Shown here piece after piece: positions 1 to 5,233 of a DNA stretch of 7,098 bases. The stretch's first letter is position 1. Every line of letters begins with the position of its first letter. Both the position numbers and the translations under genes were made by a program. The notes under the pieces were generated by a model, which was given only the letters and a program-made list of their open reading frames with translations, was not told where the DNA came from and searched no databases. Location of the stretch: NCBI GenBank assembly GCA_029050385.1, contig JAIDMV010000089.1, forward strand, positions 1-7,098. Reading direction: 5' to 3'. Source of the DNA: Anaeroplasmataceae bacterium (GTDB lineage Bacteria; Bacillota_I; Bacilli_A; Acholeplasmatales; Anaeroplasmataceae).

Positions 1-294
1 TTCAATGATATTTGTAACTGTAATAAGCATTTGATTTGCTTCTTCTAAAAGATCTAAATATTCCTCCACAAAAGGATAATCTAAAATCTGTTGATAAAGT
101 TTTTGATATTCATCATTATATAGAGAATATTGTTTGACTTGACCATATTCCTTTGCGTTTACCATCTGCTTTTGAAGTAATTTCAAGTCTTGCATTTTTT
201 CCTTTAATTCGATGTTACTATCGATATAATTCTCTAATTCATGAATACGTTTCACTACTGCTTCTTGTTGAATTGCTTCTTTTAAATCATTCAC
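1..294 (-). CDS. ricA: RicA/YmcA-like protein (YlbF/YmcA family), 3' end outside the window
   Basis: The first 98 residues are visible; the C-terminus lies beyond the left edge. They form an almost wholly helical, charged protein with the LQKQMVNAK and EEYLDLLEEANQML segments that resemble YlbF/YmcA (Com_YlbF) proteins. In B. subtilis RicA works with RicF and RicT as a complex that binds iron-sulfur clusters, promotes RNase Y processing of operon mRNAs, and is needed for competence, biofilm and sporulation. I chose the GTG at 294 because AGGTGAG lies four bases upstream; a second in-frame GTG at 303 has no comparable site. The start overlaps the end of miaB by 8 bases, so translation is probably coupled. 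miaB followed by ymcA is also the B. subtilis order, which supports the assignment. No cysteine occurs in the visible part; the cluster ligands known in RicA are near the C-terminus, which cannot be seen here. Confidence 0.8.
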   Translation of the reverse strand, partial: MNDLKEAIQQEAVVKRIHELENYIDSNIELKEKMQDLKLLQKQMVNAKEYGQVKQYSLYNDEYQKLYQQILDYPFVEEYLDLLEEANQMLITVTNIIE

Positions 295-1720
295 AAAGCT
301 CACCTATCATAAACCATGTTTTAGCCTCAGTAATACGAACTCTCACTAGTTTTCCTATCAAAGACATATCATCGGATTTGAAATGGGTTAATTTTAGATG
401 TGGGGTATATCCACACATCATACCATCTCCGTTTTTGGAAGGTCCATCGACTAATACCTCCACCACTTGGTTTAAGAATCTCTTATGTCCTTCTAAATAT
501 CCTGCATTAATATAGGTATTTAATTCTTCTAATCTTCTATGCTTTTCAGCATCTGTCACCTCATCAGGCATACTCGCAGCTGGTGTACCCTCACGCTTAG
601 AGTAGATAAACGTAAAAGCTCCCTCAAACTTGGCATCTTGAACAAGTTTAATCGTGTTTTCAAATTGTTCTTTTGTTTCATTTGGGAAACCAACAATAAT
701 ATCCGTTGTTAAGGCAATATCAGGAACAAGTTCCCTTAAACGATTGACCTTACACATATACTCATCATAAGTATATTTACGATTCATCTTCTTAAGAATT
801 TCATCATCACCAGATTGAACAGGTAAATGAAGATGAGGCATGACACTTTTACAATCGTGCATTGCTTGAATCGTTTTTTCATCTAAATCACGAGGATGAG
901 ATGTAGTATAACGAATTCTTTTGATTCCAGTTTTATCTAAATCATATAACAAATCGCCAAAGGTATAATCTCCTTCTAAATCTTTTCCATATGCATTCAC
1001 ATTTTGACCGAGTAATGTAATTTCAACATATCCTGCTGAAACTAGTTCCTTAACCTCCTGCAAAATGTCTTCTTTAGCTCTACTTCTTTCCTTTCCTCTT
1101 GTGTAAGGCACAATGCAATATGTACAAAACTCATCACATCCATACATAATATTTACCCATGCTTTATGGTGAGACTCACGTATTTTAGGAGCATCCTCTA
1201 AAATCTCTCCCTCACTGGAAATGACCTCAACAACTTTTGCTTTTGTCATATAAGCTTCATAAATCAATTTTGGCAAATGATTCTTATTGTGTGTTCCTAT
1301 AACCAAATCAATAAAACTATATGACTCTAAAATTTTATTTGTGGCATTTTCTTCTTGAGGCATACATCCTGCAATACCAATCAACATATCAGGATTTTCT
1401 CTTTTTCTTCCCTTTAATTGTCCTAAAACTCCCCAAATTCTTTGTTCAGCATTTTCACGAATTGCACAAGTATTTAAAATGACTAAATCAGAATTCATAG
1501 GATCTGTTGATTTAGTAAAACCAATCTGCTCTAAAATACCTGCCATTACTTCACTATCTGCCTCATTTCCTTGGCAGCCATAAGTAAAAATAGAATATGT
1601 TTTATTTTTTCCAAGTCCTTTATACTTATCTTCAAGAGTATAACGAATTGTTTTTATATCTTTAGTTTTTCTCATTCTAGCATCCTTTAAAGAGGGTAGC
1701 GCTAGTTTTAAATTTTTCAT
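287..1720 (-). CDS. miaB: tRNA-2-methylthio-N6-dimethylallyladenosine synthase MiaB
   Basis: MiaB is a radical-SAM methylthiotransferase that converts i6A37 to ms2i6A37 in tRNAs reading UNN codons. Numbering is for the 481-residue form that starts at GTG 1732. The N-terminal methylthiotransferase domain carries cluster cysteines C53 (TYGCQGNE), C89 (NTCAIRENAEQR) and C123 (AGCMPQEE). The radical-SAM CxxxCxxC motif is C199, C203 and C206 (YGCDEFCTYCIVPYTRG). LGQNVNAYG, LHLPVQSGDD and DIIVGFPNET follow, and a TRAM domain occupies about 415-478. The NTCAIRENA, GRERSR-like and QSGDD motifs fit MiaB rather than MtaB or RimO. I prefer the ATG at 1720 (477 aa) because GGTGAT lies four bases upstream; GTG 1732 has only a close AAGGA. 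Family members usually have Met after YGCQ, where this one has Gly. The gene has a good upstream promoter and overlaps ricA at its 3' end. Confidence 0.96.
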   Translation of the reverse strand: MKNLKLALPSLKDARMRKTKDIKTIRYTLEDKYKGLGKNKTYSIFTYGCQGNEADSEVMAGILEQIGFTKSTDPMNSDLVILNTCAIRENAEQRIWGVLGQLKGRKRENPDMLIGIAGCMPQEENATNKILESYSFIDLVIGTHNKNHLPKLIYEAYMTKAKVVEVISSEGEILEDAPKIRESHHKAWVNIMYGCDEFCTYCIVPYTRGKERSRAKEDILQEVKELVSAGYVEITLLGQNVNAYGKDLEGDYTFGDLLYDLDKTGIKRIRYTTSHPRDLDEKTIQAMHDCKSVMPHLHLPVQSGDDEILKKMNRKYTYDEYMCKVNRLRELVPDIALTTDIIVGFPNETKEQFENTIKLVQDAKFEGAFTFIYSKREGTPAASMPDEVTDAEKHRRLEELNTYINAGYLEGHKRFLNQVVEVLVDGPSKNGDGMMCGYTPHLKLTHFKSDDMSLIGKLVRVRITEAKTWFMIGELCE

Positions 1721-1794
1721 ATCAATCACCACATAATCCTTAAGATGATTCTATCTTTCAGACTATATCTCTCCTTTCAATATAGTTAAAAAAT

Positions 1795-1823
1795 ATTATA
1801 TAACAAAATGGAATGTATTTCAA
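1795..1823 (-). promoter_or_regulatory. SigA-type promoter of miaB-ricA
   Basis: On the minus strand TTGAAA (1823-1818) is followed after exactly 17 bases by a perfect TATAAT (1800-1795). The expected transcript start is near 1788, giving a leader of about 68 bases before the ATG at 1720. That leader contains a 7-bp inverted repeat (1762-1768 with 1780-1786) whose loop holds a strong Shine-Dalgarno-like AAAGGAGAG. No other comparable promoter is seen upstream on this strand. Confidence 0.75.
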
Positions 1824-1849
1824 ATAAAAATGCACAATTACGCAAAAAA

Positions 1850-1864
1850 GTCAAACAATTTGAC
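1850..1864. repeat. Short perfect inverted repeat between the divergent miaB and trpS promoters
   Basis: GTCAAA-CAA-TTTGAC is a perfect 6-bp dyad with a 3-base centre in the AT-rich stretch between miaB and trpS. Each arm yields a -35-like TTGACa/t hexamer on its own strand. On the plus strand TTGACA (1860-1865) is followed after 17 bases by CAAAAT, a weak possible promoter. It could be a protein-binding operator or a chance palindrome in AT-rich DNA; nothing decides between these. Confidence 0.35.
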
Positions 1865-1947
1865 AAATTTTAGGGAATCCATCAAAATAAAAGATATAAA
1901 ACTATATTATTCAAGCAAAAAATATGCTTGTAAAAAACAAATAATTA

Positions 1948-1976
1948 TTGCATTCCAAAAATAAAAGCTTTATAAT
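1948..1976 (+). promoter_or_regulatory. Putative SigA-type promoter of trpS
   Basis: TTGCAT (1948-1953), a 17-base spacer and a perfect TATAAT (1971-1976) would start transcription near 1982-1984. By sequence this is the best plus-strand promoter upstream of trpS. One difficulty is that the T-box AGUA motif starts at 1983, so a transcript starting here would lack most of the 5' strand of the Stem I base. The weaker TTGACA-17-CAAAAT at 1860-1888 is the alternative. Confidence 0.55.
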
Positions 1977-2158
1977 AAGAATAGTACTATAGGAAGTCCC
2001 TTAATAAGCGATTGATGGATGGTGTAAGCATCAAAATACTTCATATTAGGAATTGGTTATACATTTGAAAATGAGAGTTAATGTGAAAACATTAGAATTA
2101 AGGTGGCACCGCGCGATTTTTTTGCGTCCTTATGATTTATTTCATAGAGGACGCTTTT
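1971..2158 (+). promoter_or_regulatory. T-box riboswitch leader of trpS (tRNA-Trp sensing)
   Basis: T-box leaders bind the cognate uncharged tRNA and switch a terminator to an antiterminator. Stem I elements: the AGUA motif at 1983-1986; paired arms 1987-1997 with 2038-2049 (one bulge and one mismatch); AGCGA at 2007-2011; and an apical helix TTGATG (2012-2017) with CATCAA (2029-2034) closing a GGTGTAAG-containing loop. The likely specifier is TGG (Trp) at 2054-2056. Stem III is TAATGT/ACATTA (2079-2084, 2089-2094) with a GAAA loop. The T-box AAGGTGGCACCGCG is at 2100-2113. The antiterminator pairs AAGG (2100-2103) with CCTT (2128-2131) and GCGC (2111-2114) with GCGT (2124-2127), leaving a TGGCACC bulge. 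The bulge TGGC would pair with a GCCA tRNA 3' end, as expected for tRNA-Trp with discriminator G. Only 16 bases separate Stem I from Stem III, so Stem II and the IIA/B pseudoknot appear to be missing. Confidence 0.93.
2124..2158 (+). terminator. T-box-controlled intrinsic terminator upstream of trpS
   Basis: GCGTCCTTATGA (2124-2135) pairs with TCATA-G-AGGACGC (2142-2154), making 12 base pairs with one bulged G and a 6-base loop. A T-rich tract starts at 2155. Its 5' arm holds the GCGT and CCTT segments also needed for the antiterminator, so the two folds exclude each other. The stem ends 29 bases before the trpS start codon. Confidence 0.93.
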
Positions 2159-2183
2159 ATTTATTTTAGGAAGGAATGATAGT

Positions 2184-3167
2184 ATGAAAAGAATGTTAAG
2201 TGGAATTAAACCTACAGGACAACTTACATTAGGAAATTATATTGGAGCAATTAAGCAATTCATTGCATATCAGGATGAATATGAAATGATTGTATTCATT
2301 GCAGATTTACACGCATTAACACTGCCTATAGATCCTAAAGAATTGAGAAAAAACACAAAAGATTTAATCTCTGTTTATTTAGCTTGTGGGTTAGATCCAA
2401 ATAAAGTGATTTTATTTAAACAAAGCGATGTACATGAGCATGCAGAGCTTGGCTATATTATGGCATGTAATTCTTATATGGGTGAGCTATCTAGAATGAC
2501 ACAATACAAGGATAAAACCTCTAAGATAAAAACTAATGATTCTATCCCAACAGGCATATTTGTTTACCCTACTCTAATGGCTGCAGATATTCTTCTTTAT
2601 GATGCAGATTATATTCCTGTAGGTATTGATCAAAAACAACATGTAGAATTAACAAGAGACTTAGCAATACGATTTAACAATCACTATTCTGAAACCTTTA
2701 TTGTTCCTGAACCAGTTCTTTCAAAAACAGGTGCTAAAATTAATTCTTTATCTAGTCCTGATAAGAAAATGTCTAAGTCTGAATCAGACAAAGGCACAAT
2801 CTATTTGTTAGAGGATTTAAATATTACTCGTAAAAAAATTATGTCAGCAGTTACAGATAGCGAAAATGAAATTCGCTATGATATGGAAAATAAGCCTGGC
2901 ATTTCTAATCTTCTCACTATCCTTTCTGCTCTTACCAATAAATCAATAGACGCCTTAGTTGAAGAATATAAAGGCTTTGGCTATGGAGTATTTAAGAAGG
3001 CTGTAGCAGATGTGGTTTGTAGTGAACTAGAAGCCTTACAAAATAAAGTTAAAGAGATTCAAGAAAGCAATGTCATTGAACAGATTCTAGCAGATGGTGC
3101 ACAAAAGGCAACCTATCTTGCAAGGAAGAAATTATCTAAGGTATATCGTAAAATAGGTTTGAATTAA
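2184..3167 (+). CDS. trpS: Tryptophanyl-tRNA synthetase
   Basis: This class I aminoacyl-tRNA synthetase joins tryptophan to tRNA-Trp using ATP in the cytosol. At 327 residues it has the usual length for bacterial TrpRS. SGIKPTGQLTLGNYIGAI (residues 6-23) carries the HIGH-equivalent signature. The YPTLMAADILLYDADYIPVG segment (128-147) lines the tryptophan pocket and includes the conserved Asp at 135. GIDQKQHVELTRDLA (147-161) is typical of the family, and KKMSKS (194-199) is the ATP-binding loop. The C-terminal helical part (about 205-327) contacts the anticodon in known structures. The ATG at 2184 has AGGAAGGA at 2168-2175, eight bases upstream. The gene is a single-cistron unit with a T-box leader upstream and a strong terminator downstream, and it faces the opposite way to all its complete neighbours. 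Expression should rise when uncharged tRNA-Trp accumulates. Confidence 0.98.
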   Translation: MKRMLSGIKPTGQLTLGNYIGAIKQFIAYQDEYEMIVFIADLHALTLPIDPKELRKNTKDLISVYLACGLDPNKVILFKQSDVHEHAELGYIMACNSYMGELSRMTQYKDKTSKIKTNDSIPTGIFVYPTLMAADILLYDADYIPVGIDQKQHVELTRDLAIRFNNHYSETFIVPEPVLSKTGAKINSLSSPDKKMSKSESDKGTIYLLEDLNITRKKIMSAVTDSENEIRYDMENKPGISNLLTILSALTNKSIDALVEEYKGFGYGVFKKAVADVVCSELEALQNKVKEIQESNVIEQILADGAQKATYLARKKLSKVYRKIGLN

Positions 3168-3215
3168 TAAATGCGTGAAGGTGTATGCAAATTATAGTTA
3201 AGTTATCAAACAACA

Positions 3216-3253
3216 AGCCCACTAACCTTTTAAATGAGATTAGTGGGCTTTTC
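3216..3253 (+). terminator. Intrinsic terminator after trpS, possibly bidirectional
   Basis: AGCCCACTAA (3216-3225) pairs perfectly with TTAGTGGGCT (3240-3249) around a 14-base loop, followed by TTTTCCTTT. It lies 49 bases after the trpS stop. In the minus direction the same stem is followed by the T-rich TTGTTGTTTG, so it may also stop the converging yqeY-CPCC transcript, less strongly. Confidence 0.88.
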
Positions 3254-3279
3254 CTTTGTTCTCCAATCAAAATATGTAT

Positions 3280-3540
3280 TTAATCATCTAAGCCTTTCAA
3301 TTCATCACCTTTTGGAGGACGAACGTATTTAATCATATCTTTTTCACAGGCACCAAATTTCTTATAGTTTATTCGTGCTTGATTTAATGAAACACTATTG
3401 GCAAAACCTTCTAAATCAGGGTCTTGTGATTGAAAAGGATCATCTTCCCAAAAACAGACAGGACAAATGAAATATCCACCCTTAGGTTTCGTGGCAAATG
3501 TATAGAACCCGCAACATGGACATTTATAGTTGCTATTCAT
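3280..3540 (-). CDS. CPCC-type cysteine-rich small protein
   Basis: This 86-residue protein begins with CPCC (residues 7-10), followed by CPVCFWEDDP (26-35). Together these make two cysteine knuckles that probably bind zinc. Then come SVSLNQARINYKKFGAC (49-65) and YVRPP (72-76), all typical of the cysteine-rich CPCC family (Pfam Cys_rich_CPCC, recognised from the motif pattern). No biochemical function is established for the family to my knowledge. The protein is soluble, with no signal peptide or membrane segment. It starts 16 bases after the yqeY stop and has only a weak AAAGAA ahead of the ATG, so it is probably co-transcribed with yqeY and translated modestly or by reinitiation. Its end faces the trpS terminator. 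The family assignment is firm; a role in RNA or protein quality control is not shown. Confidence 0.88.
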   Translation of the reverse strand: MNSNYKCPCCGFYTFATKPKGGYFICPVCFWEDDPFQSQDPDLEGFANSVSLNQARINYKKFGACEKDMIKYVRPPKGDELKGLDD

Positions 3541-3556
3541 AAATAAATTCTTTAGT

Positions 3557-3982
3557 TTAATTATATTCCTTAGCTATTTTACTTACTAGCCCCATATCGC
3601 ACAAGCCATTAAAATTTGTCTTAAAATGCTTCATCACATTAGGAATCTTCTTATCTTCTAGTTTTTCGATTTCTGCACGGATTTCCTCTTCAGTCATCAT
3701 TTTTGGTAAAAACTTGGATAAAACATTTTTCTGTTGTTCTATCTCTTCTACCTTTTCAGGACGATTTGCTTTTTCGTAGCCAGATTTTTCCTCGTCTAAT
3801 TCTTTAATGGTTTTCTGTATAATCCTTAAGCAATCTCCATCTGGTAATTCTTTTGCCCCCAAGCCTTGCTCAATGCTTTCTAGTTTAAACTTTCCATAAA
3901 GAACAGATAGTATACTTCTAGCTTGCTTATCATGATCCTTTAATGCTTGTATATTTGCCTTTGCAATATCATCAAATAACAT
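3557..3982 (-). CDS. yqeY: GatB/YqeY domain-containing protein
   Basis: The 141-residue protein matches the YqeY family in length and pattern. The N-terminal part (about 1-90) is helical with ARSILSVLYGKFKLESIE, LRIIQKTIKELDEEKSGYEKANRPE and VEEIEQQKNVLSKFLPKMMTEEEI. The smaller C-terminal part resembles the tail domain of GatB, which contacts tRNA in the amidotransferase GatCAB. That relationship suggests binding to tRNA or another RNA, but the function of free-standing YqeY is not settled. Family members normally end with a glycine- and lysine-rich MG(K/L)VM segment; here the corresponding stretch is CDMGLVSKIAKEYN. The ATG at 3982 has GAAGGA six bases upstream. The gene leads a two-gene unit with the CPCC protein, with its own promoter just past the spoVS terminator. 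Confidence 0.92.
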   Translation of the reverse strand: MLFDDIAKANIQALKDHDKQARSILSVLYGKFKLESIEQGLGAKELPDGDCLRIIQKTIKELDEEKSGYEKANRPEKVEEIEQQKNVLSKFLPKMMTEEEIRAEIEKLEDKKIPNVMKHFKTNFNGLCDMGLVSKIAKEYN

Positions 3983-4006
3983 ATTTATTCCTTCTTTCTT
4001 TTTTTC

Positions 4007-4035
4007 ATCATAACATATTTTTCTTTATTTGTTAA
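4007..4035 (-). promoter_or_regulatory. SigA-type promoter of yqeY-CPCC unit
   Basis: On the minus strand TTAACA (4035-4030), a 17-base spacer and TATGAT (4012-4007) match the SigA consensus closely. Transcription should start near 4000, about 18 bases before the yqeY start. It sits immediately downstream of the spoVS terminator, so the two units appear to be transcribed separately. Confidence 0.75.
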
Positions 4036-4046
4036 GCATGAAGCAT

Positions 4047-4079
4047 AAAAAAAGATGCATCTTTTCTAAAGTGCATCTT
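4047..4079 (-). terminator. Intrinsic terminator after spoVS
   Basis: In the minus direction AAGATGCA (4079-4072) pairs with TGCATCTT (4059-4052) around a 12-base loop and runs into a tract of seven T residues (4053-4047). It begins 18 bases after the spoVS stop. The 3' arm is itself a short palindrome (AAAGATGCATCTTT at 4051-4064). Confidence 0.87.
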
Positions 4080-4097
4080 ATTTTGTATTGAACTAGA

Positions 4098-4358
4098 CTA
4101 TATAGCCTTCACAATAAGCTTAATCGCTGTCTTTTCCTCACCATCTATTAAGATATCAGAAAAAGCTGGTACAACAATTAAATCCTTTCCTGTAGGAGCA
4201 ACATATCCTCTTGCAATTGCGATTGCCTTAATGGCCTGATTGATGGCTCCTGCACCAATAGCCTGAACCTGAACTTGATTTTTAAATTTAAAGGAATTAG
4301 CCAAAGCACCAGCTACGCTACTAGGCTTTGATTTCGTAGATACTTTTAATATTTCCAT
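4098..4358 (-). CDS. spoVS: Stage V sporulation protein S
   Basis: The 86-residue protein aligns by eye along its whole length with B. subtilis SpoVS: MEILKVSTKSKPSSVAGALA at the start, QAIGAGAINQAIKAIAIARG in the middle, then YVAPTGKDL and DGEEKTAIKLIV. This is a small Alba-like fold protein. In B. subtilis its loss blocks sporulation at stage V and affects septation and engulfment, and a nucleic-acid-binding role has been proposed. Homologues also occur in bacteria that do not sporulate, so it does not prove sporulation. The ATG at 4358 has AAAGGAGT followed by a run of seven T residues. That Shine-Dalgarno lies in the 3' arm of a 9-bp hairpin, which suggests translational or transcriptional control. 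It follows ymdB by 53 bases, as in Bacillus. Confidence 0.97.
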   Translation of the reverse strand: MEILKVSTKSKPSSVAGALANSFKFKNQVQVQAIGAGAINQAIKAIAIARGYVAPTGKDLIVVPAFSDILIDGEEKTAIKLIVKAI

Positions 4359-4402
4359 AAAAAAATACTCCTTTCTAGCTAAGCATATGTGAAAAAGGAG
4401 TA
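4359..4402 (-). promoter_or_regulatory. Hairpin that buries the spoVS ribosome-binding site (terminator-like)
   Basis: In the ymdB-spoVS gap the minus strand reads TACTCCTTT (4402-4394), a 19-base loop, then AAAGGAGTA (4374-4366), seven T residues (4365-4359) and the spoVS ATG. The nine base pairs are perfect. The 3' arm is the spoVS Shine-Dalgarno and the T run makes the hairpin resemble an intrinsic terminator, so a transcript from ymdB could stop here or have the spoVS site masked. Confidence 0.6.
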
Positions 4403-4403
4403 A

Positions 4404-4431
4404 ATAATACCTTAAAGAATGGGTGCTTCAA
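4404..4431 (-). promoter_or_regulatory. Candidate internal promoter of spoVS
   Basis: TTGAAG (4431-4426), a 16-base spacer and TATTAT (4409-4404) on the minus strand form a moderate SigA-like promoter overlapping the 3' end of ymdB. A start near 4397 would remove about half of the 5' arm of the hairpin that masks the spoVS ribosome-binding site. B. subtilis spoVS is known to use SigH; I see no clear SigH match here. Confidence 0.35.
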
Positions 4432-5182
4432 TTATTTTTTTGAAATTTTCTATTTTATTTTCTTTCCCCAAATCTAATATAACACCATTCAATATATAGG
4501 TTGTATCCTCAGAAACCTTTGTCTGTTCATATATTCCCGTTTTAAAGCGTTCAATAATTCCTTCAACATCACTCCCTAAAATAGAATATTTAGGTCCACA
4601 CATTCCCATATCTGTAATATAACAGGTGTTTTTAAATACTTCTGCATCATCTGTTTTAACATGTGTATGAGAGCCTACAATTGCATCTACTTTTCCAGCA
4701 AAATTATAAAAGAAGGCTTTTTTCTCACTTGTTGCTTCTCCATGAAAATCAACAATAATTTTATCTGCCTTAATTTTAGGAAGCATGGCTTCTAAAGTTT
4801 TAAATGGGCAGTCTAATGGAGTATTCAAATAGACTCTCCCTAAAAGATTAATCAGCGCAATTGTTTCTTGATTATACTGAATATATAATATATCTTTTCC
4901 CAAAGTTGTTGTTAAATTTGCAGGTCTTGCAATCGTAGCCTCATCTATATATTCTTTAATTTCGGATTTAGAGAAAGTATGATTTCCCATAGTCATACCT
5001 GCAATACCTAAACTCTTCAATTCTTTATAGTGTATATAGCCTAAGCCTCTTCCCTTTGTCACATTTTCTGCATTGCAAAGAACCATATGAATATGATACT
5101 CTTTTTTTATTTCTTCTAAATGCTTTTTTAAAATTGAAATCGTCTTTTCGCCAACGATATCTCCCAAATAAAGAATTCTCAT
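4412..5182 (-). CDS. ymdB: YmdB-family metallophosphoesterase (cyclic-nucleotide phosphodiesterase)
   Basis: The 256-residue protein belongs to the YmdB/TIGR00282 calcineurin-like metallophosphoesterases. B. subtilis YmdB hydrolyses 2',3'-cyclic nucleotides and is required for switching from motility to biofilm. All expected dinuclear-metal ligands are visible: D8 (LGDIVG), E39 and N40 (CNAENVTKG), N67 and H68 (MGNHTF), H147 (DFHGEATSEK), and H172 and H174 (GSHTHVKTDD). ITDMGMCGP (189-197) is also characteristic. The first four sites fall at the same residue numbers as in B. subtilis. I chose the ATG at 5182 because AAAGGAAGAG lies just upstream and the family starts MRIL(Y/F)xGD; a longer frame reaching 5221 would run through a terminator-like hairpin. 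It is 51 bases downstream of rny, the usual partner. The protein is cytosolic with no membrane segment. Transcription is probably readthrough from rny. Confidence 0.96.
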   Translation of the reverse strand: MRILYLGDIVGEKTISILKKHLEEIKKEYHIHMVLCNAENVTKGRGLGYIHYKELKSLGIAGMTMGNHTFSKSEIKEYIDEATIARPANLTTTLGKDILYIQYNQETIALINLLGRVYLNTPLDCPFKTLEAMLPKIKADKIIVDFHGEATSEKKAFFYNFAGKVDAIVGSHTHVKTDDAEVFKNTCYITDMGMCGPKYSILGSDVEGIIERFKTGIYEQTKVSEDTTYILNGVILDLGKENKIENFKKIIEAPIL

Positions 5183-5199
5183 ATACTCTTCCTTTCTTG

Positions 5200-5229
5200 A
5201 AAAAATAGGGATGAAAACCATCCCTATTT
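5200..5229 (-). terminator. Intrinsic terminator or attenuator between rny and ymdB
   Basis: In the minus direction AAATAGGGATG (5229-5219), a 5-base loop and CATCCCTATTT (5213-5203) form a perfect 11-bp stem, closed by a run of six T residues (5205-5200). It starts 4 bases after the rny stop and ends 18 bases before the ymdB ATG. There is no room for a ymdB promoter in between, so partial readthrough or RNA processing is likely. Confidence 0.85.
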
Positions 5230-5233
5230 ATCA

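Noticed and set aside
153..515. Open frame of 120 codons on the plus strand opposite ricA and the end of miaB
   Set aside because: It runs antisense to two well-supported genes, shows no recognisable motif, and has no convincing ribosome-binding site.
1912..1930. CAAGCA/TGCTTG hairpin in the AT-rich gap before trpS as a terminator
   Set aside because: The stem is only 6 bp and is not followed by a T run in the plus direction; no gene ends nearby on either strand.
4051..4064. Palindrome AAAGATGCATCTTT as a separate operator
   Set aside because: It is explained as the 3' arm plus flank of the spoVS terminator.
5183..5221. Longer ymdB start adding 13 residues (MVFIPIFSRKEEY)
   Set aside because: The extension lies in the terminator-like hairpin, has no ribosome-binding site, and the family begins at MRIL with the catalytic Asp at residue 8.
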